From Nonomuraea guangzhouensis (GTDB lineage Bacteria; Actinomycetota; Actinomycetes; Streptosporangiales; Streptosporangiaceae): DNA of 64,000 nt. Numbering within the stretch: the first letter of the stretch is position 1; every line of letters begins with the position of its first letter. The notes beneath the pieces are model-generated. The model was not told where the DNA came from. It did not search any database and saw nothing but the letters and a program-made list of their open reading frames with translations. Both the position numbers and the translations under genes were made by a program. The DNA is taken from assembly GCF_019396345.1 (NCBI RefSeq), contig NZ_JAHKRM010000014.1, positions 1 to 64,000 of the forward strand, read 5' to 3'. Shown here one piece after another: positions 39,065 to 47,771 of this stretch.

Positions 39065-40897
39065 ATGCGCAGACGGGTGATCGACGACCGATTCGAGCTG
39101 GTGGAACGGCTCGGCGGCGGCGGCATGGGCCTCGTCTGGCGGGCCTGGGACGTGGCCCTGCACCGGGAGGTCGCGCTCAAGGAGGTACGACCGCCCGATC
39201 CCGACATGGACGAGCGCGATCCCGAGGCCGCCCGCGAGCTGCGGGCCAGGGTGCTCCGCGAGGCCCGCGCCCTGGCCCGGCTGAACCACCCGCACGTCGT
39301 GACCATCCACCACATCGTGGACAACGGCGACAGCGGCTACCCCTGGCTCGTCATGGAACTGGTCTCCGGCGGCTCGCTTCAGGAACGCCTCGAACACGGC
39401 CCGATGACGCCGCAGGAGACCGCGCGTCTCGGCCGCGAGATCCTGTCCGCGCTGCGGGCCGCGCACGCCGTCGGCATCCAGCACCGCGACGTCAAACCCG
39501 CCAACGTCCTGCTGCGGCCGGACGGCCGTTCGGTGCTCACCGACTTCGGCATCGCCGCGGTACGCGAGTCCACCAGCCTGACGGCGACCGGCTCGTTCAT
39601 CGGCTCGCCCGAGTACATCGCGCCGGAGCGCATCAACGGCTACGAGGGCGACCCGGCCTCGGACCTGTGGTCGCTGGGGATGCTGCTGTACGTCGCCGTC
39701 GAAGGCCGCCACCCGCTCCGCCGGGCCACCACGCTGGCGACGCTGGCCGCGGTGCTCAACCAGGACGTGCCGCCGCCGCAGCGGGCCGGCGCGCTCGGTC
39801 CGGTGCTCGGTTACGTGCTCACGCGCGACCTGGCCGCCCGGCCGGACGGCGAGACGTTGGATCGCATGCTCGCCTCGGTGACCGACGCCTCCGCGTCGAT
39901 GCCCGCGCCTCCGGGCTGGGCCCCGGGCCCGCCACTCGCGCAGCCGCCGAACAGCGGCCCGCCGTTCCAGCAGTCGCCCACCGGTCCGTCGTTTCCGCAG
40001 TCACCTACTGGCCCGTCGTTTCCGCAGTCACCCACTGGCCCGTCGTTTTCGCAGCCGAACAGCGGCCAGCCGAACAGCGGCCAGCCGTTCCCGCCGCCGC
40101 ACATGGGCTCGCAGTCCGGCATGGGCCCGCAGTCCGGCATGGGCCCGCAGCCGAACATGGGCCCGTACTCGGCCATGGGTCCGCAGTACCCCCAGCAGAA
40201 CACCAGCCCGCCACTCCCGCGCCCGGTCACCGGACCCGTGAGCCGCCGCCGCCCGCGGCGCGGTGCCCACCCGGCCACGGTCGCGGTGTCCGCCGCCGTG
40301 GTCGTGGTGGTGGGCGTGCTGGTGTGGACGTTCCTGCCCGCGCTGAACGGCGGCGCCGACGACGATCCGCAGGCACTGAAGACCGCGGAGCCGACCAGCT
40401 CCGCCACCAGGTCCACCAAGAAGAGCACCAGCAAGCCCACCGAGACCGCCGACCCGGGCAACCTGCTGACCCCGGCGGGTGTCCGGACCATGATCTCCAA
40501 GCTGAAGCCGGTGATAGGCGGCACCAAGGTCTTCCGGCTGACGCTGTACCCGGAGTACGCGAGCCTCGAGGCGCCGGTCAAGGGCGAGAAGGGCATCTAC
40601 GACAGCTACGCCTACCGCGACGGCGCAGTCACGAGCCAGCCCGCCAGCGGCAGCACGGACGAGACCCCGATAGATCTTGCCAAGTTCGACTGGGACCGCC
40701 TCCCCGCACTGTTGCGCAAGGCGGACAAGGAGCTGGGTGTCCCCAAGCCCACCACCCACTACGTGATCGTGGACCCCTCCTTCGCCTTCGTGGGCGGCGT
40801 CCACGATTCGATGATGATCTATGTGGGCGACAAATACCGGACGGCCTACCTGGTGGCCAACGTCAACGGCAAGGTGATCAAGACCAATCCGGCGTGA
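39065..40897 (+). CDS. Membrane Ser/Thr protein kinase with repetitive linker and exported sensor domain
   Basis: The 610-residue protein has a Hanks-type kinase domain at 10-270: G-loop GGGGMG (17-22), K39, E66, H-R-D (140-142) with K144 and N147, D-F-G (160-162) and SPEYIAPE. A long Pro/Gln/Gly-rich cytosolic linker (280-400) follows, including three exact-length FxQSPTGPS repeats and several SGMGPQ units. One membrane helix lies at about 404-425, then a 185-residue extracellular domain that is not PASTA. The chosen ATG 39065 precedes the kinase fold directly. It should autophosphorylate and relay envelope signals. It overlaps the convergent MFS gene by 20 bp. Confidence 0.93.
   Translation: MRRRVIDDRFELVERLGGGGMGLVWRAWDVALHREVALKEVRPPDPDMDERDPEAARELRARVLREARALARLNHPHVVTIHHIVDNGDSGYPWLVMELVSGGSLQERLEHGPMTPQETARLGREILSALRAAHAVGIQHRDVKPANVLLRPDGRSVLTDFGIAAVRESTSLTATGSFIGSPEYIAPERINGYEGDPASDLWSLGMLLYVAVEGRHPLRRATTLATLAAVLNQDVPPPQRAGALGPVLGYVLTRDLAARPDGETLDRMLASVTDASASMPAPPGWAPGPPLAQPPNSGPPFQQSPTGPSFPQSPTGPSFPQSPTGPSFSQPNSGQPNSGQPFPPPHMGSQSGMGPQSGMGPQPNMGPYSAMGPQYPQQNTSPPLPRPVTGPVSRRRPRRGAHPATVAVSAAVVVVVGVLVWTFLPALNGGADDDPQALKTAEPTSSATRSTKKSTSKPTETADPGNLLTPAGVRTMISKLKPVIGGTKVFRLTLYPEYASLEAPVKGEKGIYDSYAYRDGAVTSQPASGSTDETPIDLAKFDWDRLPALLRKADKELGVPKPTTHYVIVDPSFAFVGGVHDSMMIYVGDKYRTAYLVANVNGKVIKTNPA
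39965..40045 (+). repeat. Three 27-bp tandem repeats in the kinase linker
   Basis: Each unit encodes F-x-Q-S-P-T-G-P-S; units 2 and 3 differ at one synonymous base and unit 1 at a few. The unit length is a multiple of three, so copy-number change keeps the reading frame. It probably arises by replication slippage. Confidence 0.85.
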
Positions 40898-42146
40898 CCG
40901 GCATCTCCCGCTGCCGCCGTAGCGGTGAGAACACCAGCCAGAGCACCGCCAGCCAGGAACAGCTCACCGCGACGGCCAGGGTCGCGCGGGCACCGAGCCA
41001 GGCGCCGAGGATCCCTGCCAGCAGCCCGCCGATCGGCATCGCGCCGCGGATCATCCACCGGATGCTCGCGTTCATCCGGCCGAGCAGTTCGGGTGGGCAG
41101 ATCGACTGCCGGAAGGCGATCTGCAGCACGTTGTACGCGACAGTGGACAGCCGCGAGGCGAACAGCCCCGCCGCGACGGCCAGCACTCCCCAGCCGGGCC
41201 CGCCTATCGGGATGAGGAGCGCGAACCCCCCGAGGTACAGCTTCCCCGCCCATAACGCCCGGGCCCCGCCCACCCATCGCGCGAACGACGTGGCGAGCAC
41301 CCCGCCCACGATCCCGCCGGCACTGCCCAGCCCCAGCACCAGCCCGAGCGTGGCGGGATCGGTGCCGAGGTCGCCGAGCAGGAAGACGACGACGAGCGTG
41401 GTGACCATGGCGTCACAGAGGTTCGAGATCGAGCTGCACGCCACGACGCGCCGCAGCACCGGGTGCCGCAGCACGAAGGTGATTCCCTCGGCCGCCTCCC
41501 GGCGCATGCTCCGGTCCCCGCGGTCGGCGGGCCGCGGTTCGGGACTGCGGATCAGCAGCAGGGTCACGATGCCGATCACGTACGAGAGGCAGTCCACGAC
41601 CATCACCCGAGCCGCGCTGTGCAGCACCGTCATCAGGCCGCCCGCCAGGGAGGGACCACCGGCGACGGCCACCGCGTTGGTCGTGGCGATCTTGCCGTTG
41701 CCCTCGATGAGCCGCCGCCGCGACATCAGGACCGGCAGGTAGCTCTGGCAGGCGATCTCGAAGACGACATTGATCGAACCCACGAGGAACGCCACCGCGT
41801 ACAGGTGAATGATCGTCAGCCCGCCCAGTGCCGCCGCGACGGGAACCGAGGCCACCACCACGCCCCGCGCCACACCGCAGCCGATCATCAGCGGGCGCTT
41901 GACGACGCGGTCGACGATCATCCCGGCGGGCAGCGTCATGACCAGCCAGGCGGCCGTGCTGAAGGCGGTCAGCACCCCCACCTCGAAGGTCGAGGCGCGG
42001 AGCATGGTGATGGCCGTGAGCGGCACCGCCAGCGTCGTGACGGCGGCACCCAGATCGCTGATGCTCTGCCCGGTCCAGAAGAGCATGAAGTCGCGATTCT
42101 TCAGGAGCGTGCCGTCCTGTTCGGACGCCGGCCGGTTGATGGTCAC
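40878..42146 (-). CDS. MFS exporter (DHA3/MefA-like)
   Basis: The 422-residue protein has twelve predicted helices and the loop 2-3 motif G-M-I-V-D-R-V-V-K-R-P-L-M. It begins with NRDFMLFWTGQSISDLG, common in macrolide-type exporters, and ends with RRQREMPVTPDWS. It probably expels hydrophobic drugs or endogenous metabolites by proton antiport. It converges with the Ser/Thr kinase gene with a 20-bp overlap, so mRNA interference is possible. The start is GTG 42146. Confidence 0.92.
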   Translation of the reverse strand: MTINRPASEQDGTLLKNRDFMLFWTGQSISDLGAAVTTLAVPLTAITMLRASTFEVGVLTAFSTAAWLVMTLPAGMIVDRVVKRPLMIGCGVARGVVVASVPVAAALGGLTIIHLYAVAFLVGSINVVFEIACQSYLPVLMSRRRLIEGNGKIATTNAVAVAGGPSLAGGLMTVLHSAARVMVVDCLSYVIGIVTLLLIRSPEPRPADRGDRSMRREAAEGITFVLRHPVLRRVVACSSISNLCDAMVTTLVVVFLLGDLGTDPATLGLVLGLGSAGGIVGGVLATSFARWVGGARALWAGKLYLGGFALLIPIGGPGWGVLAVAAGLFASRLSTVAYNVLQIAFRQSICPPELLGRMNASIRWMIRGAMPIGGLLAGILGAWLGARATLAVAVSCSWLAVLWLVFSPLRRQREMPVTPDWS

Positions 42147-42230
42147 AACCTCACTTTGCGGTCTTGGAGTGCCTTACCCGCACCTAACACCTGATCCGCC
42201 ATGCTCAACGGGACCGGAAGGGGTCTTGTC

Positions 42231-43430
42231 GTGAAAGAGCGGGCCTGGGGCCGGGTACTCCCGTGGAACCGGCTGGGGCTCCGGATGCGCCTCACGCTCC
42301 TGTACGGCTGCTCGTTCTTCGTCGCCGGCTCGCTGCTGCTCTGGTCTACGTACCTGATCACCGGGCAGGCGCTGAACGAGCAGTTCTCCCCGGGGCCCAG
42401 GGTGGTGAGCGGCGAGCGTGCCGAGGGCGTGCCAGGGGACGCGGTCAAAGGCGAGGTGTTCTTCCAGCGGGTCAACGTCAAGCAGCGGGCGGACGGCGTG
42501 CTCGACGAGATGCTGCGGTCCTCCCTCATCATCATGATCCTGATCGGGGTCATCGCGTTCGTGCTCGGTTACCTGATGGCTGATCGGGCGTTGCGGCCGT
42601 TGGATCGGGTGACGGAGACGGCGCGGCGGTTGTCGGAGAGTACGTTGCATGAGCGGATCGGGTTGCGGGGTCCGCATGATGAGGTGAAGCGGCTGGCCGA
42701 CACGTTCGACGCGATGTTGGATCGGTTGCATCGGGTGTTCGAGGCGCAGCGCAGGTTCATCGGTAATGCCTCGCATGAGTTGCGGACGCCGTTGGCGATC
42801 AACCGGACGATTCTGGAGGTGTCGCTGGAGGAGCCGGGGGCCTCGCCGGATCTCAAGGCGCTGGCCCGGGCGTTGCTGGGCACCAACGCCCGTTACGAGC
42901 GGCTGATCGAGGGCCTGCTGCTGCTCGCGCAGTCGGAGCAGGAGCTGGCCATCCGCAAGAGCATCGACCTGCGCCAGGTGATCCGGGCCGTGGAGGAGCA
43001 GCTCGACCTGCAACCCCGCAAGCGGCCGGTCACCTTCCACCAGGACCTGCGCGCCGTCCTCGCGACGGGCGACCCGCTCCTGCTCGAGCGGTGCGTGTAC
43101 AACCTGCTGGAGAACGCGATCAAGTACAACGTCCGCGACGGTGACGTGTGGCTGCGCCTGCGTGAGGAGGGCGCGGAGGCGGTCGTCGTGGTGGAGAACA
43201 CCGGGACGCCCGTCCCGCCGTACGACGTGGACGACCTGTTCGAGCCCTTCCGCCGGCTGCAGGGCGACCGGGTACGGTCGGCGCGCGGCGCCGGGCTGGG
43301 ACTGTCGATCGTCCGGGCCATCGTCGACGCGCACGGCGGCACGGTCACCGCCGAGGCGCGACCGGAGGGCGGTCTGACCGTCACCATGCGCCTGCCCCGG
43401 CTGGAGCGCCGGGCCGCCCTGCGCGCCTGA
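42231..43430 (+). CDS. Orphan sensor histidine kinase (EnvZ/OmpR-type)
   Basis: The 399-residue protein (GTG 42231, after GGAAGGGG) has two membrane helices (about 20-42 and 98-116) around an extracytoplasmic loop of about 55 residues. It also has a HAMP domain, a HisKA box NASHELRTPLAI with H182, and the ATPase motifs N-L-L-E-N-A-I-K-Y-N and GAGLGLSIVRAI. No response regulator gene lies next to it, which is unusual, as partners are normally adjacent. The middle of the gene (about 42580-42860) uses TTG, CAT and GAT codons far more than its flanks. Confidence 0.92.
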   Translation: MKERAWGRVLPWNRLGLRMRLTLLYGCSFFVAGSLLLWSTYLITGQALNEQFSPGPRVVSGERAEGVPGDAVKGEVFFQRVNVKQRADGVLDEMLRSSLIIMILIGVIAFVLGYLMADRALRPLDRVTETARRLSESTLHERIGLRGPHDEVKRLADTFDAMLDRLHRVFEAQRRFIGNASHELRTPLAINRTILEVSLEEPGASPDLKALARALLGTNARYERLIEGLLLLAQSEQELAIRKSIDLRQVIRAVEEQLDLQPRKRPVTFHQDLRAVLATGDPLLLERCVYNLLENAIKYNVRDGDVWLRLREEGAEAVVVVENTGTPVPPYDVDDLFEPFRRLQGDRVRSARGAGLGLSIVRAIVDAHGGTVTAEARPEGGLTVTMRLPRLERRAALRA

Positions 43431-43524
43431 GCTGAACCGGCGCGTACGTAGATTTTCCGATGTGCGGAATGCGCCCAATGTCTACTGTCTGCCGCATTGA
43501 GCGCCGTCCAATCAAGGTAGGTTC

Positions 43525-44781
43525 ATGCGCGCGCTGACCGTCTTACTCTCCACTGTCCTGGTTTCCGCGACCCTGGCCGCTCCCGCGCCTGGTCTCGCCG
43601 CCACGCGACCCGAGGCGGCCACGGTGAACGTCGTCTATCAACGAGCCGACTTCGCCGCCGGTACGTTCGAGGGGACGGCCGCCGGCGACGGCCTGTCGTT
43701 CGCCGCCGCGGCCGGCACCACCACCTATACCGACGCACTCGGCACCAAGAGCTGGGAGTACGCCCGCTGGACCGGCCCGGAGCGGACGATCGACTTCGCC
43801 GCCACCCAGTTGATCGCCTCCTGGACCGCCGACGTCCCGGCGGGTAGCTGGCTGCAGGTCGAGGTCCGTGGCCGGCACGCGGCCGGGTTGACCAAGTGGT
43901 ACGTGCTCGGCCGCTGGGCGTACGGGGAGGGCGACATCCGCCGCACCTCGGTGCCCGGTCAGGCCGACGCCGACGGCACCGTCTCCGTCGACACGTTCGT
44001 CGCGGCGTCGGACAAGCAGATCAACGCCTACCAGCTACGCCTCACCCTCTACCGGACGCCGGGCTCCGGCGTGACGCCGACCGTACGGACGCTGGGGGCG
44101 ATGGCCTCGAACGTGCCCGACCGCAAGACCGTGCCGGTCAGCCCGGGCGGCGGCGCGTGGGGCACCGAGCTGAGCGTGCCGCGCCGCTCCCAGAACGTGC
44201 ACGAAGGCCACTACCCGGAATGGGACGGCGGCGGTCAGGCCTGGTGCAGCCCGACCTCGACCACGATGGTCCTCGGCTACTGGGGCAGGTGGCCCAGCGC
44301 GCAGGACACCTCCTGGGTCGATCCGGCCGACCCGAACCCGGAGGTCGACTACGAAGCCCGCTACTCCTACGACTACGCCTACCAGGGCTCGGGCAACTGG
44401 CCGTTCAACACCGCCTACGCCGGACGCTACGGCCTGAACGGCTTCATCACCCGCCTGCGGTCGCTGACCGAGCTGGAGCGGTTCATCAGCGTCGGCATCC
44501 CGGTGATCACCTCGCAGTCCTTCAAGAAGGGCGAGCTGCCGGGCGCCGGATACGGCACCAACGGGCACATCATGGTGGTCGTCGGCTTCACCGCCACCGG
44601 TGACGTGATCGCCAACGATCCCGCCTCCGCCACCAACGACGCCGTGCGGCACATCTATCCGCGGGCCGACTTCGAGAACGTCTGGCTCCGCAGCTCCAGC
44701 AGCGGCGGCATCGTGTACGTCATCTACCCGCCCGGCCACGCCCTGCCCGCGACCACGCCGGGACTGCCCGCCAACTGGTGA
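43525..44781 (+). CDS. Secreted C39-like (papain-fold) peptidase
   Basis: The 418-residue protein has a signal peptide (MRALTVLLSTVLVSATLAAPAPGLA, cleaved near AAT) and a beta-rich N-terminal domain. A C39-like peptidase region follows with Cys in GQAWCSPTSTTMVLGYWG, His in N-G-H-I-M-V-V-V-G-F and Asn/Asp in IANDPAS, the expected catalytic triad order. This family (peptidase C39-like, often called C39_2) occurs as secreted proteins in actinomycetes; specificity is unknown. It ends six bases before the convergent oxidoreductase gene. Confidence 0.88.
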   Translation: MRALTVLLSTVLVSATLAAPAPGLAATRPEAATVNVVYQRADFAAGTFEGTAAGDGLSFAAAAGTTTYTDALGTKSWEYARWTGPERTIDFAATQLIASWTADVPAGSWLQVEVRGRHAAGLTKWYVLGRWAYGEGDIRRTSVPGQADADGTVSVDTFVAASDKQINAYQLRLTLYRTPGSGVTPTVRTLGAMASNVPDRKTVPVSPGGGAWGTELSVPRRSQNVHEGHYPEWDGGGQAWCSPTSTTMVLGYWGRWPSAQDTSWVDPADPNPEVDYEARYSYDYAYQGSGNWPFNTAYAGRYGLNGFITRLRSLTELERFISVGIPVITSQSFKKGELPGAGYGTNGHIMVVVGFTATGDVIANDPASATNDAVRHIYPRADFENVWLRSSSSGGIVYVIYPPGHALPATTPGLPANW

Positions 44782-44787
44782 GCTCGG

Positions 44788-45798
44788 CTACTCGCGATAG
44801 CGGGCGAGCGCGGCGTGGGCCTGCGCGGTGATCGACTCGATCACCGCGCCGGCCGGCTCGATCGAGTCGACCAGGCCCACGCCCTGCCCCGCGAGCAGCG
44901 CCATCTCTTCCAGGTCGCCGGTGGTCAGGCCGCGCATCGGGACCAGGAAGGAGAACTTGCGCATGTCCACCCGCTCCCCGTTGAGCGTCGTGTGCCCGAT
45001 GACCTCCAGACCCGAGGTGTCGCACGGCACCTCGTCCGCCCGGTCGTGCCACTCGCGGACCACCCGGTTACGCAGCACCCGCGTCGGGTTGAACTGCGGG
45101 GTCTCCGGGCCGAACACCCGGGTACGCGCGGTGTCGGTGCCCCGCGCCGCCACCAGCCGGTTCTTGTAGCCTTCGTGCGCCGCCGACTCGGCCGTGGCCG
45201 CCAGCCGCGTACCGATCCAGGCACCGTCGGCCCCGAGCATGAGCGCCGCGGCCAGCCCCCGGCCGTCCGCGATCCCCCCGGAGGCCAGGACCAGCGCCGG
45301 GGCGACCGCGTCGACCACCAGCGGGACCAGCGCGAACGTCGGTAGCGTCGCGTAATTGTGCCCGCCCGCCTCCAGCCCCTGCGCCACCACCACGTCCACG
45401 CCGTCGTCCACCGCCCGCTTGGCGTCGTCCACCGACCCGACCTGCTCGAAGACCCGTACGCCCGCGCCGTGCAACTGGCGGATGAAGCCCTTCGGCGGAT
45501 GCCCCCAGTGGAACGACGTCACCGCGACACCGGCCGCGCAGACCGCGTCGATCTGCTCGGGCTTGGCGAAGGGGGTGATGAGGTTGACGTTGAGCGGCCC
45601 GGTCGTGCCGGCGCGTACCGCGCCGATGGTCTCGACCATGGCGGCGGCCGGCATCAGCCCCACCCCGAGCGACCCCAGCGCCCCGGCGTTGCTCACCGCG
45701 ATCGCCAGCTCCGGCAGCGCGCCGACGAACGCCATGCCGGCTTGTGCGATCGGGGTGGTCAGACCGTAGGCGTCGGTGAAGCGTGTGCGCAGTTCCAT
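44788..45798 (-). CDS. Nitronate monooxygenase / 2-nitropropane dioxygenase-like flavoprotein
   Basis: The 336-residue TIM-barrel flavoprotein has the NMO-family features. These are A-Q-A-G-M-A-F-V-G-A-L-P-E-L-A-I-A-V near the N terminus, GLEAGGHNYATLPTF with the conserved catalytic His, and ALVLASGGIADGRGLAAALMLGADGAWIGTRL, the FMN phosphate-binding part. It oxidises nitroalkanes or reduces enoyl-type substrates; related enzymes include enoyl-ACP reductase FabK. Candidate starts are ATG 45798 and 45816 within a run of CATGGAAC repeats; I take 45798. It converges with the C39 gene. Confidence 0.88.
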   Translation of the reverse strand: MELRTRFTDAYGLTTPIAQAGMAFVGALPELAIAVSNAGALGSLGVGLMPAAAMVETIGAVRAGTTGPLNVNLITPFAKPEQIDAVCAAGVAVTSFHWGHPPKGFIRQLHGAGVRVFEQVGSVDDAKRAVDDGVDVVVAQGLEAGGHNYATLPTFALVPLVVDAVAPALVLASGGIADGRGLAAALMLGADGAWIGTRLAATAESAAHEGYKNRLVAARGTDTARTRVFGPETPQFNPTRVLRNRVVREWHDRADEVPCDTSGLEVIGHTTLNGERVDMRKFSFLVPMRGLTTGDLEEMALLAGQGVGLVDSIEPAGAVIESITAQAHAALARYRE

Positions 45799-45938
45799 GC
45801 CTTGGAGGCGTTCCATGCCGTTCCATGGCGTTCGCCAAGAGAACACATCCGACCTATTGACTCGTCTGGCAACCGGTGGTCATATCGAGAAATATTAGGA
45901 AAGTTTGTTAACGAGCGCACGTCACAGGGAGCTGCGCC

Positions 45939-47705
45939 ATGTCCAGAACGGTGCCTGTCTTAGCCGTACTCACCCTCCTGGCGGCGGCATTGATCGGAGG
46001 TGTAGCGCAGGCCGCAGCCGCCACCCGCTACGAGGCGGAAGCCGCCACGATCTCCAAGGGCGTCTTCGAGGCCAGCCACACCGGCTTCTCCGGCACCGGC
46101 TACGTCAACGGCGACAACGTCTCGGGCAGTTACCTGGAGTTCTCCGTCACCGCCCCCTCGGCCGGCCCCGCGACCCTCGCCCTGCGCTACGCCAACGGCA
46201 CCACCGCCAACCGTCCCGCCACCATCACGGTCAACGGCACGGCCATCGCCACCGGCCAGGCGTTCAACGGCACGGGAAACTGGGACACCTGGGCCACCGC
46301 CACACTCACCGCGACGCTGCAGGCGGGCGCCAACTCGGTCAGGATCACCGCGACCACCGCCAACGGCAACCCCAACCTGGACTTCCTCGACGTCACCATG
46401 TCCAGCACCCAGGACATCGCCTACCAGGCCGAGACCGCCGTACTCGCCCAGGCGGCGGTGGCCAGCAACCACACCGGCTTCACCGGCACCGGCTTCGTCG
46501 ACTACGTCAACACGACGGGCGGCTACGTCGAGTGGATGGTGAACGTGCCCGAGGCGGCCAGGACGACACTGACCCTGCGCTACGCCAACGGGACGACGGC
46601 CAACCGCCCGCTGGACATCTCGGTCAACGGCACCGTGGTCGCCGCAGGCCAGGCGTTCAACCCCACGACGAACTGGGACACCTGGGCGGACCTCGCCATC
46701 ACCGCCTCACTCAATGAAGGGACGAACACGGTCAGGGCGACCGCCACAGGCACCGCCGGCGGCCCCAACCTCGACAAGCTCACCGTCTCCGGGCCCATCG
46801 ACTCCCATCCGCCCACGGCACCCGGCCCGCCGAGCCAGACGGACATCACCTCGGCCAGCGTCACGGTGACCTGGGCCGCCTCGGCAGATGACGTGGGCGT
46901 CGCCTTCTACGACCTGTTCGGCGACGGGCGGGCGTGCGGCACCGTCTCAGGACAGACCACCACGGGCACCTGTACGGGCCTGAGCGCCGACGCCGACCAC
47001 GTCATCCACGTCGTCGCGCGGGACGCGGCCGGCAACGTCTCCCCGCCGAGCCCCGACCTCACCGTGCACACCACCGTCGCGCAGAACCCGTACGGCGACC
47101 CCTACCTGGTCTCCATGTTCGACGGCAGCACGCTGGACGGCTGGACCCCGCACGCGGCGGCCGGCTGGACAGTGAAGAGCGGCGCCATCCACGGCACCGG
47201 TACGGCAGGCAGGGGCTGGATCTACTACAACAAGCAGCAGACCGGCACCTTCCGCTGGATCTTCAACGTCCGGCAGGTGTCGGGCGACCACGCGCCGACC
47301 GTGCTGATCTGGGGCACCACCACGCCGATCAGGGACGCCCTCAGCGCCATCCAGTTCCAGCCGCCCAACGGCGGCCACTGGGACTACCGCCCCGGCCACA
47401 ACAACGGCGGCGGCAGCCTGTTCACCCAGTTCCCGCACACCAAGTGGGACATCCATAACTGGAGCCAGTGCGAGCTCGTGGCCAACCAGAGCACGGGCCA
47501 GGCCAGGATGGCCTGCTGCCCGCTCACCGCGAGCGCCCCCACGTGTACGGCGGTCGAGGTGCTGGCGTTCAAGGACACCACCGCCGGGCAGGTCGGCCCG
47601 CTGGCCATCCAGATCCACAACAGCGGCATCCAGGACGAGTACCGCGGCCTCTACCTGGAGTCGCCGGTGGTGGTGAACCCGGACGGCTTCATCACGACGG
47701 GCTAG
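45939..47705 (+). CDS. Secreted carbohydrate-active protein: two CBM35/CBM6-type domains, FN3, DUF1080
   Basis: The 588-residue protein has a signal peptide (MSRTVPVLAVLTLLAAALIGGVAQA). Two related CBM domains at about 30-150 and 160-285 each begin with Y-E-A-E or YQAETA, share HTGF-S/T-G-T-G and a R-Y-A-N-G-T-T-A-N-R-P block, and end GGPNLDKLTV-like. An FN3 domain follows (PPTAPGPPSQTDITSASVTVTW). The last domain (about 385-588) begins LVSMFDGSTLDGWTPH, the signature of DUF1080/3-keto-disaccharide hydrolases. It is probably an extracellular enzyme on complex glycans. Confidence 0.9.
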   Translation: MSRTVPVLAVLTLLAAALIGGVAQAAAATRYEAEAATISKGVFEASHTGFSGTGYVNGDNVSGSYLEFSVTAPSAGPATLALRYANGTTANRPATITVNGTAIATGQAFNGTGNWDTWATATLTATLQAGANSVRITATTANGNPNLDFLDVTMSSTQDIAYQAETAVLAQAAVASNHTGFTGTGFVDYVNTTGGYVEWMVNVPEAARTTLTLRYANGTTANRPLDISVNGTVVAAGQAFNPTTNWDTWADLAITASLNEGTNTVRATATGTAGGPNLDKLTVSGPIDSHPPTAPGPPSQTDITSASVTVTWAASADDVGVAFYDLFGDGRACGTVSGQTTTGTCTGLSADADHVIHVVARDAAGNVSPPSPDLTVHTTVAQNPYGDPYLVSMFDGSTLDGWTPHAAAGWTVKSGAIHGTGTAGRGWIYYNKQQTGTFRWIFNVRQVSGDHAPTVLIWGTTTPIRDALSAIQFQPPNGGHWDYRPGHNNGGGSLFTQFPHTKWDIHNWSQCELVANQSTGQARMACCPLTASAPTCTAVEVLAFKDTTAGQVGPLAIQIHNSGIQDEYRGLYLESPVVVNPDGFITTG

Positions 47706-47713
47706 CGCCCGGC

Positions 47714-47750
47714 GTCCCCGGCTGCCCGATGATCTCGGGCGGCCGGGGAC
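47714..47750. terminator. Bidirectional terminator between convergent secreted-protein genes
   Basis: GTCCCCGGC-T-GCCCGA (47714-47729) pairs with TCGGGC-G-GCCGGGGAC (47735-47750), with one mismatch and a five-base loop. It lies midway between the DUF1080 protein stop and the LPMO stop on opposite strands. Confidence 0.85.
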
Positions 47751-47771
47751 CCGAGGTTTCGATCGGGTCAG

